DNA of 64,000 bases from Nitzschia sp. DOCU1 (lineage: Eukaryota; Bacillariophyta; Bacillariophyceae; Bacillariales; Bacillariaceae). Numbering within the stretch: position 1 is the stretch's first letter; every line of letters begins with the position of its first letter. Of the stretch, positions 1 through 8,666 are shown piece after piece. The position numbers were made by a program, and so were the translations under genes. The notes beneath the pieces are model-generated. The model saw only the letters and a list, made by a program, of their open reading frames with translations. It was not told the DNA's origin and did no database searches. The stretch spans positions 1,302,001 through 1,366,000 of the forward strand of contig OX595991.1 of NCBI GenBank assembly GCA_951394045.1, in the 5' to 3' direction.

Positions 1-62
1 TCCTTCATGGCCTCAAGAATGTTCTTGAAGATTGAACCTTGGTCTAGTTGAGCTTCAAACAT
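1..62 (-). CDS. PCNA: PCNA sliding clamp, N-terminus only
   Basis: The minus strand from the ATG at 62-60 reads MFEAQLDQGSIFKNILEAMK and then leaves the window. This closely matches the conserved start of eukaryotic proliferating cell nuclear antigen, the homotrimeric clamp that tethers polymerases and many PIP-box proteins to DNA in the nucleus. Only 20 codons are visible, so no domain beyond the first strand and helix can be checked. The gene is divergent from a DNA methyltransferase beginning at 1133 and shares with it an upstream region of about 1.07 kb that contains E2F-type sites. The identification rests on a short but characteristic stretch. Confidence 0.8.
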   Translation of the reverse strand, partial: MFEAQLDQGSIFKNILEAMK

Positions 63-1132
63 GGTGGTGTATAAAGAATTGAAATAGAAGGAGGACAAAG
101 CGGGTGTTGTGTGACAATGACAACAGTGGATACAAGTTGGCTGGTGCGAAGTTTTATGGAGGCCATGGCAGTGATGATAGACGGCGGTCGGGGTGGAGGG
201 AGGCCTGCTTCCAACACAAGGAAACTGCGCGCCGACGAATTCTTTGTGTACCAAATCCGACGTGAAAGCTACGGCAGCGCATGCTTGACCAATGATTGCA
301 GCGCGCGAGGCCAGCCCGTAGAATTTCTACGGGGACATTGTACGAAGCCAGTAGTGAAACACCACGAGGGTTCGCTCGTGCCGGCAAGGGTTTCGGGTTT
401 GGCGCGTCTCGAGTTTGGCGCGAAACGAAGATCCATAGGAAAAAGGTTGTAAACCTGCAGTGTTCTTGGACCAAGATATCAATGTTTAGGAACCTCTGTT
501 TACCTTCTTGGCCCGTGGAGAGCCATCACCACATAATATTTGCTGTCGTCGCTTGCATCGTAGCTGCAACTGACCTTATCCTGATCATTGAAGGCACGGT
601 AATTGTTCCATGTCGAAGAACCGCCGCCGCAGAGACAAGCAAGCAATCCTGCCGCCGGTAGTATGAATTTCAGCGAGGAAGGTCGTTATTTTTATTGTCA
701 AGTTACAAAGGTTCATGAAGAAAATGGGAAAGGGGCTCGGTGCCTGAGGAAAAGGGGGGAGTAGTATTGAAAAGCATGGAAGTAGCTTGATGATCGTTGT
801 GGTGGATCGCGAGGAAAAAGTTTGGGTCGTTTGGGTCATCCATTTTGGCGAGCGGGCGCGCATCACGCGTGCGCTTTTGACAACTTCGACTGTTTTCCGC
901 ATCATTTTCAAAATTTCAAACAAGATGATGCGGAACAAGAAAACCACTACCGGATAGTTTGGTTTTGGTGAGTTGGGAACAGCATCATTTCTGCTGTAGG
1001 ATCCATTGCTCTATCCTGGGAGAATAGAGAGTATCTTTGGATCTACTTTATTTCCTCCTCTGGTGAGTAATAGAATTGCTTCCAGCAAGGCACGCTTTGT
1101 TCGATTTTCGATACGATCCATCAGCCGCTCTC
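63..1132. promoter_or_regulatory. Shared intergenic region of PCNA and DNMT
   Basis: A 1.07-kb region between divergent start codons. Open frames here have no recognisable protein character. The notable content is the cluster of E2F-type motifs at 398-425. The methyltransferase 5' leader probably starts somewhere after about 950, but no TATA box was identified. Confidence 0.5.
398..425. promoter_or_regulatory. Paired E2F-type sites
   Basis: TTTGGCGC occurs at 398-405 and again at 414-421. The second copy overlaps an inverted site to form the palindrome TTTGGCGCGAAA at 414-425. TTTSSCGC is the E2F/DP consensus, and PCNA and maintenance methyltransferase genes are classic E2F targets in animals and plants. 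A single 8-mer is expected by chance several times in 64 kb; three overlapping or adjacent sites within 28 bp are not. Their use in this organism is inference. Confidence 0.5.
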
Positions 1133-3415
1133 ATGTCGGAAGAGCAGACCTCAAAGGTCCCGGCTTCATTGCAACGAAGGGTCACCGTCGAAGATGACTG
1201 GGTCTATGATTTAGACGATGATAGTATCGATGATGCTGAATGGGAAATCTTGGGTCCGCCGGGTTCTCAGAGGCCTGATTGGGAAGAGTTGGAGAACGAC
1301 GACGATGAATCCTCGAGTGTTGACCTGGATGCTGACGAGCAACTCCGTGATGGGGCCCAACCAGAGACTGCCGCAGCTGCAAAACATGTGGAGGCTGAGA
1401 AGACAACTGAGAGTCCAGACCTTTTTGGCGATGATGACCCAGTGTGGTTGAAATCTGTCATTGAACATGTGGAAAAAATTGAATCTACCACTCCAGGAAT
1501 AGCTGGTAATGATGGGTCGCATTCGGCTGAACCAAAGAGGGATGCACCCTTGTCGACGGACGATTCTTCTAGGAACAGATCGCTTGCTGCAGAAATCGAA
1601 TCGTCGTCGGATGAGCAAGAACTGGCACCAATGAGCCCCTGGACTCTTATAAAACAACCTCCCGCAAAAGGGACAACGAAAGATTATGCTTTATCATTGG
1701 ATGATTCACCTATCGTAACTACAAAAACCCCAAAGACTCTGCATCCAATTTTCAGCAACGCTAAAGGCAGGCAGGCAGCAGTACCTACTTCCGACAATCG
1801 TTTGAACCGAAAGTCTGCAAAAAATGCTCCCAATTCCTCCAACGTCCGATCGAGTAAGAAAGCTCGGCTTTCTGTAAGTTCTCCGCAAATGCAGCAAAAG
1901 ACGCTTACACAAGCATTTGGGTCCGTTCTGTCCTCTCCGGCTCCTCGTGCCTTCCAAGACACGGAGGATACGTGGTTTCTTAGGGGTGGCCCTCGGTTGT
2001 TTAAGAAGGGGGAGGTGTTTCGAAATACTACTGAGACCGACCTCAAAGGATACCTCTACACAGTCGACGAATGCATGTACCATCAGCGTGTGAAATACGC
2101 GGTATCTACGAATGGTGCATACATGTTTTTGAAGGACACTTTCATTGGTGAGGATAATGCCAGAAGGTTGATCGAAAATGGTTCTGGCGAAGATTTTGAG
2201 ATTGTCCGATGTCTTCAATCCAACATGTTTACAGATCGTGTACCCAGCAAGACAAAGAAGTGCATCAGCCTTAGCCTTTTGGATGAAAAGGTTGATATTC
2301 CGAAAAATCCCGATCCATTCTTGATCTACGATAGCAGTTCGACTAACAAGAAAATGTCAAAGGCCTGGAGGGTTGCCTATATGTCGAGAAACATGTTGAA
2401 TCCGGCAAACTGGATTCATTGCGAAATTCCAAAAGGCCATGAACCCACAGTCCTAGATCTATTTGCGGGCTGCGGGGGGATGCACCTTGGGTTTGAACGA
2501 GCCGGCTTCAATCGAAAATCGTATCTCGTGGAAAAGGAGGGTAACGCCGTCGCAACACTGCACGCCAACTTTCCAGAGGCACAAATCTACGACGAAACTG
2601 TTGAGAATTTTCTGGAGTGTTGCAAGGATAACCGCCCGGGGTATCCAAAACCGGAGGATATTGACCATGTCCACGCTAGTCCTCCCTGTCAAGGATTTTC
2701 CGGAAGTAATCGCAACATGGTGCCCACACAGAACGATATCGAAAACAACAATCGATCTTTTTTGTTCGTTGATGCTGTGAAGTATTTTCGCCCCAAAACT
2801 GCCTCTTTTGAGAATGTCCCAGGTATGTTGATGCCACGAACCGAACAATATCTGAAAAAGATCATGGCAGAACTGTTGAAGATTGGATATCAAAGTAGAA
2901 TCGAGAAGCCTTTGGCTTCTGATTTCGGTGATCCACAAGAACGTCGCCGCGTGATATTATGTGCTTCAAGGTTCGATGAATATCTTCCCGATCCTCCGAC
3001 TCCAGTCTCTCCTGATAAGCGACGAAAGATAAAGCACGTACTGGAAGATTTGATTGATGTGGAACCGACACCAGGAAGTGGACGAGCATTGACGAGTAGA
3101 GGGAAGGTTGTCACCCAACACAGCTCTGAAGGCGGTCTAGACCTGAAATCAGAAAATGAGCATCTTAGTCAATGCAAAGACGGATATGCTACAACTGTGC
3201 GGCGTCAGACGAATATAAAGCATCAGAAACACGAGCGACTTATTACGACGCGAGAGCGGGCGCGCCTACAATCGTTTCCTGACACGTTTTGGTTTAGTGG
3301 TGCACCAACGCAACAACGAAATCAAATTGGAAATGCAGTCCCAGTGTGCCTTGCCACATGTATCGCAGAGACGATTTCTGCAGCTCATTGCAAAAAACTA
3401 CGAACTCGGGGTTGA
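1133..3415 (+). CDS. DNA (cytosine-5) methyltransferase with PIP-like box
   Basis: Transfers methyl groups from S-adenosylmethionine to C5 of cytosine in nuclear DNA. From the ATG at 1133 the protein is 760 aa; an in-frame TTG at 1076 is not a credible eukaryotic start. Residues 1-270 are acidic and disordered and end in a basic stretch followed by QKTLTQAF (residues 255-262), which resembles a PCNA-interacting box. Residues about 290-430 form an unassigned domain, possibly a diverged BAH. The catalytic domain follows: motif I DLFAGCGG from about 442, motif IV PPCQG with catalytic Cys519, motif VI ENV at 560-562, and motif X QIGNAVP near 731. All catalytic motifs are intact. The subclass is uncertain; the long regulatory N-terminus and PIP-like box suggest a DNMT1-like role. 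It is divergent from PCNA. Confidence 0.9.
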   Translation: MSEEQTSKVPASLQRRVTVEDDWVYDLDDDSIDDAEWEILGPPGSQRPDWEELENDDDESSSVDLDADEQLRDGAQPETAAAAKHVEAEKTTESPDLFGDDDPVWLKSVIEHVEKIESTTPGIAGNDGSHSAEPKRDAPLSTDDSSRNRSLAAEIESSSDEQELAPMSPWTLIKQPPAKGTTKDYALSLDDSPIVTTKTPKTLHPIFSNAKGRQAAVPTSDNRLNRKSAKNAPNSSNVRSSKKARLSVSSPQMQQKTLTQAFGSVLSSPAPRAFQDTEDTWFLRGGPRLFKKGEVFRNTTETDLKGYLYTVDECMYHQRVKYAVSTNGAYMFLKDTFIGEDNARRLIENGSGEDFEIVRCLQSNMFTDRVPSKTKKCISLSLLDEKVDIPKNPDPFLIYDSSSTNKKMSKAWRVAYMSRNMLNPANWIHCEIPKGHEPTVLDLFAGCGGMHLGFERAGFNRKSYLVEKEGNAVATLHANFPEAQIYDETVENFLECCKDNRPGYPKPEDIDHVHASPPCQGFSGSNRNMVPTQNDIENNNRSFLFVDAVKYFRPKTASFENVPGMLMPRTEQYLKKIMAELLKIGYQSRIEKPLASDFGDPQERRRVILCASRFDEYLPDPPTPVSPDKRRKIKHVLEDLIDVEPTPGSGRALTSRGKVVTQHSSEGGLDLKSENEHLSQCKDGYATTVRRQTNIKHQKHERLITTRERARLQSFPDTFWFSGAPTQQRNQIGNAVPVCLATCIAETISAAHCKKLRTRG

Positions 3416-3767
3416 AAATTCGTCTTTTCGAACGGCGACTATATCTATCATACCAGGATCCTTTGTACGAGTACTATTCTTGTGCTACTGTATGAATGAT
3501 GCTTCATCTTATATATGATCGAAAGGACCCGTGCGGAAGTGCCAAGTTGGTACTTTCGTTTTGTTGCCCGCAACCGGCCCGTTCCATGAAATCGCCGTTT
3601 TTGCAGCTTGGCAGCGATTGTTCGTGATATGCGGTGTTCTCTTACTGTGTAGTGCACTACGACCGCCATATGAGAATTTTTCCTCCTTGATATGGTGGTA
3701 CGCTTTGTTCTCCCGTGGCTTGACCTGCCTTTTTATCCGACAGAAGCCCAATGGTTCCCTCGCCCTT
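3416..3767. other. Convergent 3' intergenic region
   Basis: Lies between the ends of the methyltransferase and the fibrillin-like gene. I see nothing coding here; it presumably holds both 3' UTRs. Confidence 0.5.
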
Positions 3768-4748
3768 TCACCTCAGATCCAATGGAGTCGAATCTTCGGT
3801 CACAAGATCACTCCGAACTTGCACAGCCACTAATCCTGCCTGCTCCCACGGTCCGACGGTAGACTCGGATCCTGTTGGACTCAGCAGAATTCGGATGCGA
3901 GGGTCGGCATATAAAACGGCAAACTGGGCACTTCCCTCGATCGGAACTGGAAGCAAAGTTTTACCATTGTCGAACGACAGTTCTGCCTTCACTAGTTGAA
4001 TGTCGAACACGTCAGGACAAGAGCGAAGAACAGGATCCTTGTCTGATTGCGTGTTGGTGGAAACAATGCCTGCAAGGAAGGACGGTAGGATAGATTTTTC
4101 CTCACTACTACTGCTCCTGAAGAATTCCTCGGCACCACCTGCTGGTGCAAAAAAGGCTTGCGCCCGAATGGCGGCGGATGAGCCCCAGACTTCAGCATAG
4201 TTAATCACCGACAATTGAAAGTTTCGATTCAAATAGTATTGCTGTCCCTTCAGGTTGGCGGCCAGCAAACTAATTTGCTCCCAGAGCGGTGGTTTCTGCT
4301 CAGGATTACTCGGATTGTACGTAAACAAAGTACAATAGAAGCCTCCCAAAAGACATGTAGAAGGATCATATGAATTGTCGCGCCGACTGGATAAGATTGT
4401 AATGCATTCTTCGATAGTTCGCTGCTGTTGTTCTTGCGAGGTCTTGTAGTCTGGAGTAAGCTTGCGCAAGGCAGTTATCAACGAAGAATCCGATTCCATT
4501 TTTTGGCGTTCCAAAAGAGTGCCTAGCAACAATGTCGCAACCTTGTAGGGGTCATCTTTCAATCGTTCCAGGAAGGTACTCGAAGGTGGCCACAAGGATT
4601 GTGTTCGACGAATAGTAGATGTATCAGTCGTTCGCTGCTGCTGGGAGAAAGCATCACCGACAGGTGCAATGATCGCAATGACTGCCCCAAGCACGAGAAG
4701 AAACGAAAGGGGTGAACTGCAGAGACGGGTACCAGAGATCAGTCTCAT
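3768..4748 (-). CDS. PAP/fibrillin-like plastid protein (putative)
   Basis: The ATG at 4748 begins a 326-aa protein; the frame continues upstream only to non-ATG codons. The N-terminus MRLISGTRLCSSPLSFLLVL is followed by more hydrophobic residues and VGDAFSQQQ. This is a signal peptide ending in an AF motif, the diatom signature for import across the secondary plastid membranes. The mature part contains LLGGFYCTLFTY and, near the C-terminus, a DPRIRILLSPTG stretch followed by GLVAVQVR. That order resembles plastid lipid-associated (fibrillin) domains, which bind lipids in plastoglobules and thylakoids. Similarity is at the pattern level only, so the plastid location is firmer than the family. 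It is convergent with the methyltransferase. Confidence 0.45.
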   Translation of the reverse strand: MRLISGTRLCSSPLSFLLVLGAVIAIIAPVGDAFSQQQRTTDTSTIRRTQSLWPPSSTFLERLKDDPYKVATLLLGTLLERQKMESDSSLITALRKLTPDYKTSQEQQQRTIEECITILSSRRDNSYDPSTCLLGGFYCTLFTYNPSNPEQKPPLWEQISLLAANLKGQQYYLNRNFQLSVINYAEVWGSSAAIRAQAFFAPAGGAEEFFRSSSSEEKSILPSFLAGIVSTNTQSDKDPVLRSCPDVFDIQLVKAELSFDNGKTLLPVPIEGSAQFAVLYADPRIRILLSPTGSESTVGPWEQAGLVAVQVRSDLVTEDSTPLDLR

Positions 4749-5816
4749 GTTGTTTGCTTTTAGTGCCAATGGAAGTAATGCAAAGTGAATCTTGTGTGAA
4801 ATAACACGTAGCTCACGGGCATGGGCCAAGATAATGACCTTTGCTTCCCGAAGAGATCCATCGTCTTCGGCAACAACCACAAACTGCAAGATGGGAAACG
4901 AAGGTTGGAGCGAAGATCTTTGCGATCTTTTCTGAGAGCGCGCTTTCCCGCGCGTCAAAAATGAGTCGATCAAGTCGTGAATCTTCGACTGGTTTGATCC
5001 TATTTGGTTTGCAATGATATCTTTGCAAAGATACGAAGTATGACGCACTTTCCCGATCTTGATTGTGTTATCGCATGGCGATGGACGTCATGGGGTCATC
5101 GTTTCGTATTGATTCATGCTACTGGTTGCTGAGAATCTCGAAGGATAAATAGAGCGGCTCAAAACGAGTAAGAAGTCGCAATGCAAAACTGGCGAAGAAT
5201 GACAGCAACAAGAAGGAACTATGGAAGTGGGCATGGCAAAGGGGGAGAGACAGTTCCACGATTACCATGCAACGAGGATTCACCGACAGTATTACCGAGG
5301 TGACGCCTGTGTGGTAGATGGTGTCGTCAGCGAAGCAAAAAATATAGTTTTACTGGTGGTGCTGGCGAAATCCTTTGGCCTTGGGTATGGCCGTGGGCGG
5401 CGGCACGTCGGAAGGCAGACAGCAGCCCTAGCGACCTTCCAGATTTCCGATTCACAAATGGGAGAGGGTTGACTCAAGAAGGACAAGGCTTTTTAGTGGC
5501 TAGCTTCAAACGACGAGAGTGGCATTTTACAGGATCCGGAAACGCGCCCGACTGGAGAATCGTCAAATGCTTCATGCTTTGATTTGAAGGCATATGAAGC
5601 TTTTTATCTAACCAACATCAATTCGACTGACATCGTGGTTTGATTGAATATCAAGACGTTCGAGATGTCGATTACTTTTTGCCTTGGAACTTTGCCGAAT
5701 AGTCGGTTTAACCTTGCCGGAAAAATACTCGCAAGTGACGCAACTTGTCGGCAGGTGCAGGAATCAACTCGGATTACATTTGTCGAGTGAGATTGGTTGG
5801 AGATATATTGTCATCA
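4749..5816. other. Intergenic region with a promoter repeat
   Basis: Upstream region of the fibrillin-like gene. It holds one copy of a repeat shared with 8500-8592. Short open frames of 60-80 codons exist on both strands (for example 5221-5472 plus), but none shows protein-like features. Confidence 0.4.
4958..5046. repeat. Diverged promoter repeat, copy 1
   Basis: Shares GAGTCGAT-AAGTC, CTTCGACTGG-TTGAT, ATTTGGTTTGC and a TATCTTT-AAGATA segment, in the same order and spacing, with 8500-8592. The first half can fold back (GATCAAGTCG against CGACTGGTTTGATC). It lies about 210-300 bp upstream of the fibrillin-like ATG. Confidence 0.45.
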
Positions 5817-6431
5817 TCACAATTTACGATAACGGTCCGATCCCTCGGGTCTTGGAGTCAAGGGTCGGCGTTTACCCTGGTCGATTTGGGTGAACACCAC
5901 GTCTTGATGGGGCAACTCGTTTATCGTCGGTACATCGCTTCGTACGGGATTTGATTTCATATGACCAGAAAATACAAAGGTTTCTATCAACAGCCATGGC
6001 CGAGACACGGAGTAGGTTTGGATGCTTGGCTTGGTGAGACTGAGTACCGCTATTTGCTTGGGATCTGGGTCGTGTTGAGCAATAACAGAAAGAGATCCAT
6101 TGATGACAGGTGCCCATGGAGCATAGTGGGTGGGAAAATATGTTGTCATTGGCGAGGTTTGGTTATTTGCTGGTCGAGGTGGCTGGTTTGAGAAGATGCC
6201 TCTTCCTTTGTTATCAGTGAATTGATTTGCCGGGGGGGGGGGGGGGGGGGGGGCACACACGTGGATGCATTGATATGAGCTGGACCCATTGTTGTGCATG
6301 AGCAATTCCAAACATTTGGATATCTCTCTTCGACGGGTCGTATGGCATGGATACTCCTTCCATCGGAGCAATGCAAATGCCATCACTTCGATACTCGTAA
6401 CCACAACTACCTTCAGTTTGGTCTTCCCCAT
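5817..6431 (-). CDS. Hypothetical ORF with homopolymer-encoded proline run
   Basis: An ATG-started frame of 204 codons. It begins MGKTKLKVVVVTSIEVMAFALL, a possible signal sequence or anchor. A C/G homopolymer encodes seven consecutive prolines near residue 60. No domain is recognisable. The poly-G tract is length-unstable, so the frame may differ between alleles. It could equally be non-coding, lying just downstream of the LRR gene on the same strand. Function is unknown. Confidence 0.25.
   Translation of the reverse strand: MGKTKLKVVVVTSIEVMAFALLRWKEYPCHTTRRREISKCLELLMHNNGSSSYQCIHVCAPPPPPPPANQFTDNKGRGIFSNQPPRPANNQTSPMTTYFPTHYAPWAPVINGSLSVIAQHDPDPKQIAVLSLTKPSIQTYSVSRPWLLIETFVFSGHMKSNPVRSDVPTINELPHQDVVFTQIDQGKRRPLTPRPEGSDRYRKL
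6232..6253 (+). repeat. 22-nt poly-G tract
   Basis: An uninterrupted run of 22 G on the plus strand, flanked by GATTTGCC and CACACACG. It is a likely G-quadruplex former and a sequencing-slippage site. Confidence 0.95.
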
Positions 6432-6499
6432 CTAGTCCACGCTCATTCGTTGTGGCCTTGGTGAATGTTGTTTCTCAAATATATATTAACTTTACGAAT

Positions 6500-8337
6500 T
6501 TAAAAGTTTTCCATGTAATAATCTTCATCATAATGCTCATCCTCGTCATTCCTGAGAATATCTACATCATCTTCCTTGAGAAGTGGAACATGATGTAATT
6601 TGTCGGAGATATATTCTGCACCAATGTATATATCGTTGTGCTGGAGGCTCAGGCTTGTTAGAAGAGGAATGTGCTTTAATCCGTTGGAAATGTGTTCGGC
6701 ACCAACGTCACCGATTCGGTTATACCCAAGGTCCAGTGATGTGAGATGCGGGGTATACTGTAATCCGCTGGAAATGTGCGCTGCACCAACCTCACTGATT
6801 TGGTTACTGGCGAGGCTCAGCACTGTGATATGTGGGACATACTGTAATCCGTTGGAGATGTGTTCTGCACCAATGTTGCCGATGCCGCTATTGACGAGCA
6901 TCAGCTCGGTAAGATTTGAAACATGCCGCAATCCATTGGAAATGTGTTCAGCACCAACGTCGCCGATGTTGTTTTCCCAGATGATCAGCTTTGTAAGGTG
7001 TGGTGTATGCTGCAATCCACGGGAAATGTGTTCTGTACCAATCACACCAATCTCATTGCTCTCTAGAGACAGCGCCATGAGACGTGGAATGTGCTGCAAT
7101 CCACGGGAGATGTGCTCTGCGCCAATGTCACCAAGTTCATTACTCCCGAGGATCAGCGACGTCATTTGTGGAACATATTGCAATCCATTGGAAATGTGTT
7201 CTGCACCAGTCGCACCGATCCTATTGCTCTCTAGATCCAGTATCGTGAGATGCCGAAGATGTCGTAATCCACTCGAGATGTGTTTTGCACCAATGTCACC
7301 GATGTCGTTATCCCGCAGGTCCAGCATCGTGAGATGCGGAATGTGCTGTAATCCACTGGAAATGTGTTCTGCACCAAGGTCCCCGATGTTGTTTTCCTGA
7401 AGGTACAGCTCCATGAGACATGGAATATGTTGTAATCCATCGGAGATTTGTTTAGCACCAACGTGACCGATGTCGTTATCCCGCAGGTCCAGGGTCATGA
7501 GACGTGGAGTATGCTGTAATCCATTGAAAAGGTGGTACACACCAATGTCACCAAAGTTGTTCTCCTGAAGGTGCAGGGTCGTGAGATGTGGGACGTACTG
7601 CAATCCATTAGAGATGCGTTTTGCACCAACTGCATCAATGTCGTTCTCCCTGAGGTCCAGCGTGGTGAGATGTGGGATGCGTTGCAAGCCATTGGAGATG
7701 TGCTCTGCACCAATCCTACCGAGGCGGTTCCAAGCCAGCTTTAGTGCCGTTAGATGATGAATGTGCTGCATTCCATTGGAGATGTGTTTTGCACCATCGC
7801 CCCCCATGCTGGTCCAGCCAAGGTTCAGTGTTGTGAGTAGTGGAACATGCTGCAATGCGTTCGAGATGTGTTGCCACGCAATTCCCACGATACAGTTCAT
7901 ACTGAGGTCCAGCTCGGTGAGATTTGGAAAATGCTGCAAAGCCGTGAAAATCTGATCTGCAGTGGGAGGTGTAGAGAGTTGTCCTACATCAGCACTTGTT
8001 AGACTCGTTGCCAGACATTCGAGCATACACAACTTGTTAAAGTTCCAAGCTACCAAACGTGGCAATGAGACTGACCTACATCAAACTTCAGGCGGAGATG
8101 AGGAACATGTTGGGCAAATCCTGGATTTTGGCTCAAAAACTGGTCCCAGTGGCAGAATTCGTCAGCACGGGGAATTTCAATTTGTTCAACTCTTCCTCGA
8201 TAAAGAACAAACTCTTCAATTGGATCGAGTGAAACAAACGAGGCAATTTTCATCAAGAGACTGTCAGGGATGATAATTCCTGGTGCGTTATCACCTACTT
8301 CACGGGGAACAAGCCCGTGGAAATCTGGGAGTGCCAT
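6500..8337 (-). CDS. F-box-like/LRR protein with a frame break
   Basis: The ATG at 8337 opens a frame containing an F-box-like stretch (IPDSLLMKIASFVSLDPIEEF) that stops near 8050. A second frame, open from about 8080 and entering at LPRLVAWNFNK, encodes 16 ribonuclease-inhibitor-type LRRs of 28 aa (LxxLxLxxNxIGDxGAEHISNGL) and an acidic tail ending near DEDYYMENF. The two frames differ by one nucleotide and overlap at 8050-8080. No intron of normal size fits, so there is a 1-nt frameshift, an unusual splice or a consensus error. The repeats are near-identical 84-bp units in DNA. F-box/LRR proteins usually act as substrate receptors of SCF ubiquitin ligases; that role is inferred. Confidence 0.7.
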
Positions 8338-8666
8338 GGTACTGCAAGGAACCTGTCAGTGTCTGACACAATCGCAAGCAACTAGCTTTGTCAAACAAGG
8401 AAACTGAACAAACTGTGGTGACAATATTCCCCTTGAAGGGAGAAGGGAAGATATCTTTGTCCATATTCCATATATCTTTTTTCGGTGGTGTCTGTTTATT
8501 TAGAGTCGATTAAGTCAATGCTCTTCGACTGGCTTGATTAAATTTGGTTTGCGTATCTTTTTGAAGAGATATCCAAAGCGTGAGCTGACGCTTAGATCTT
8601 GCTTGTCATGGATGACGATGACAAAGGCTCTACCCTGAGAATCTTACATTCTTCAAGGTTTCCAGT
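8338..8666. other. Divergent promoter region
   Basis: Lies between the F-box/LRR start and the secreted hydrolase-like start. It contains copy 2 of the promoter repeat at 8500-8592 and no coding signal. Confidence 0.4.
8500..8592. repeat. Diverged promoter repeat, copy 2
   Basis: Matches 4958-5046 in the order and spacing of several blocks, with the same GTCGATTAAGTC ... CTTCGACTGGCTTGAT fold-back. It lies 75-170 bp upstream of the ATG at 8667. Confidence 0.45.

Noticed and set aside
6600..7400. A 266-codon Cys/Pro-rich repetitive plus-strand frame
   Set aside because: It is the antisense shadow of the LRR repeats; its periodicity is simply the 84-bp repeat.
6500..8065. LRR array considered as a CRISPR or satellite array
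   Set aside because: Repeats are 84 bp, in frame, without spacers, and encode a regular LRR consensus.
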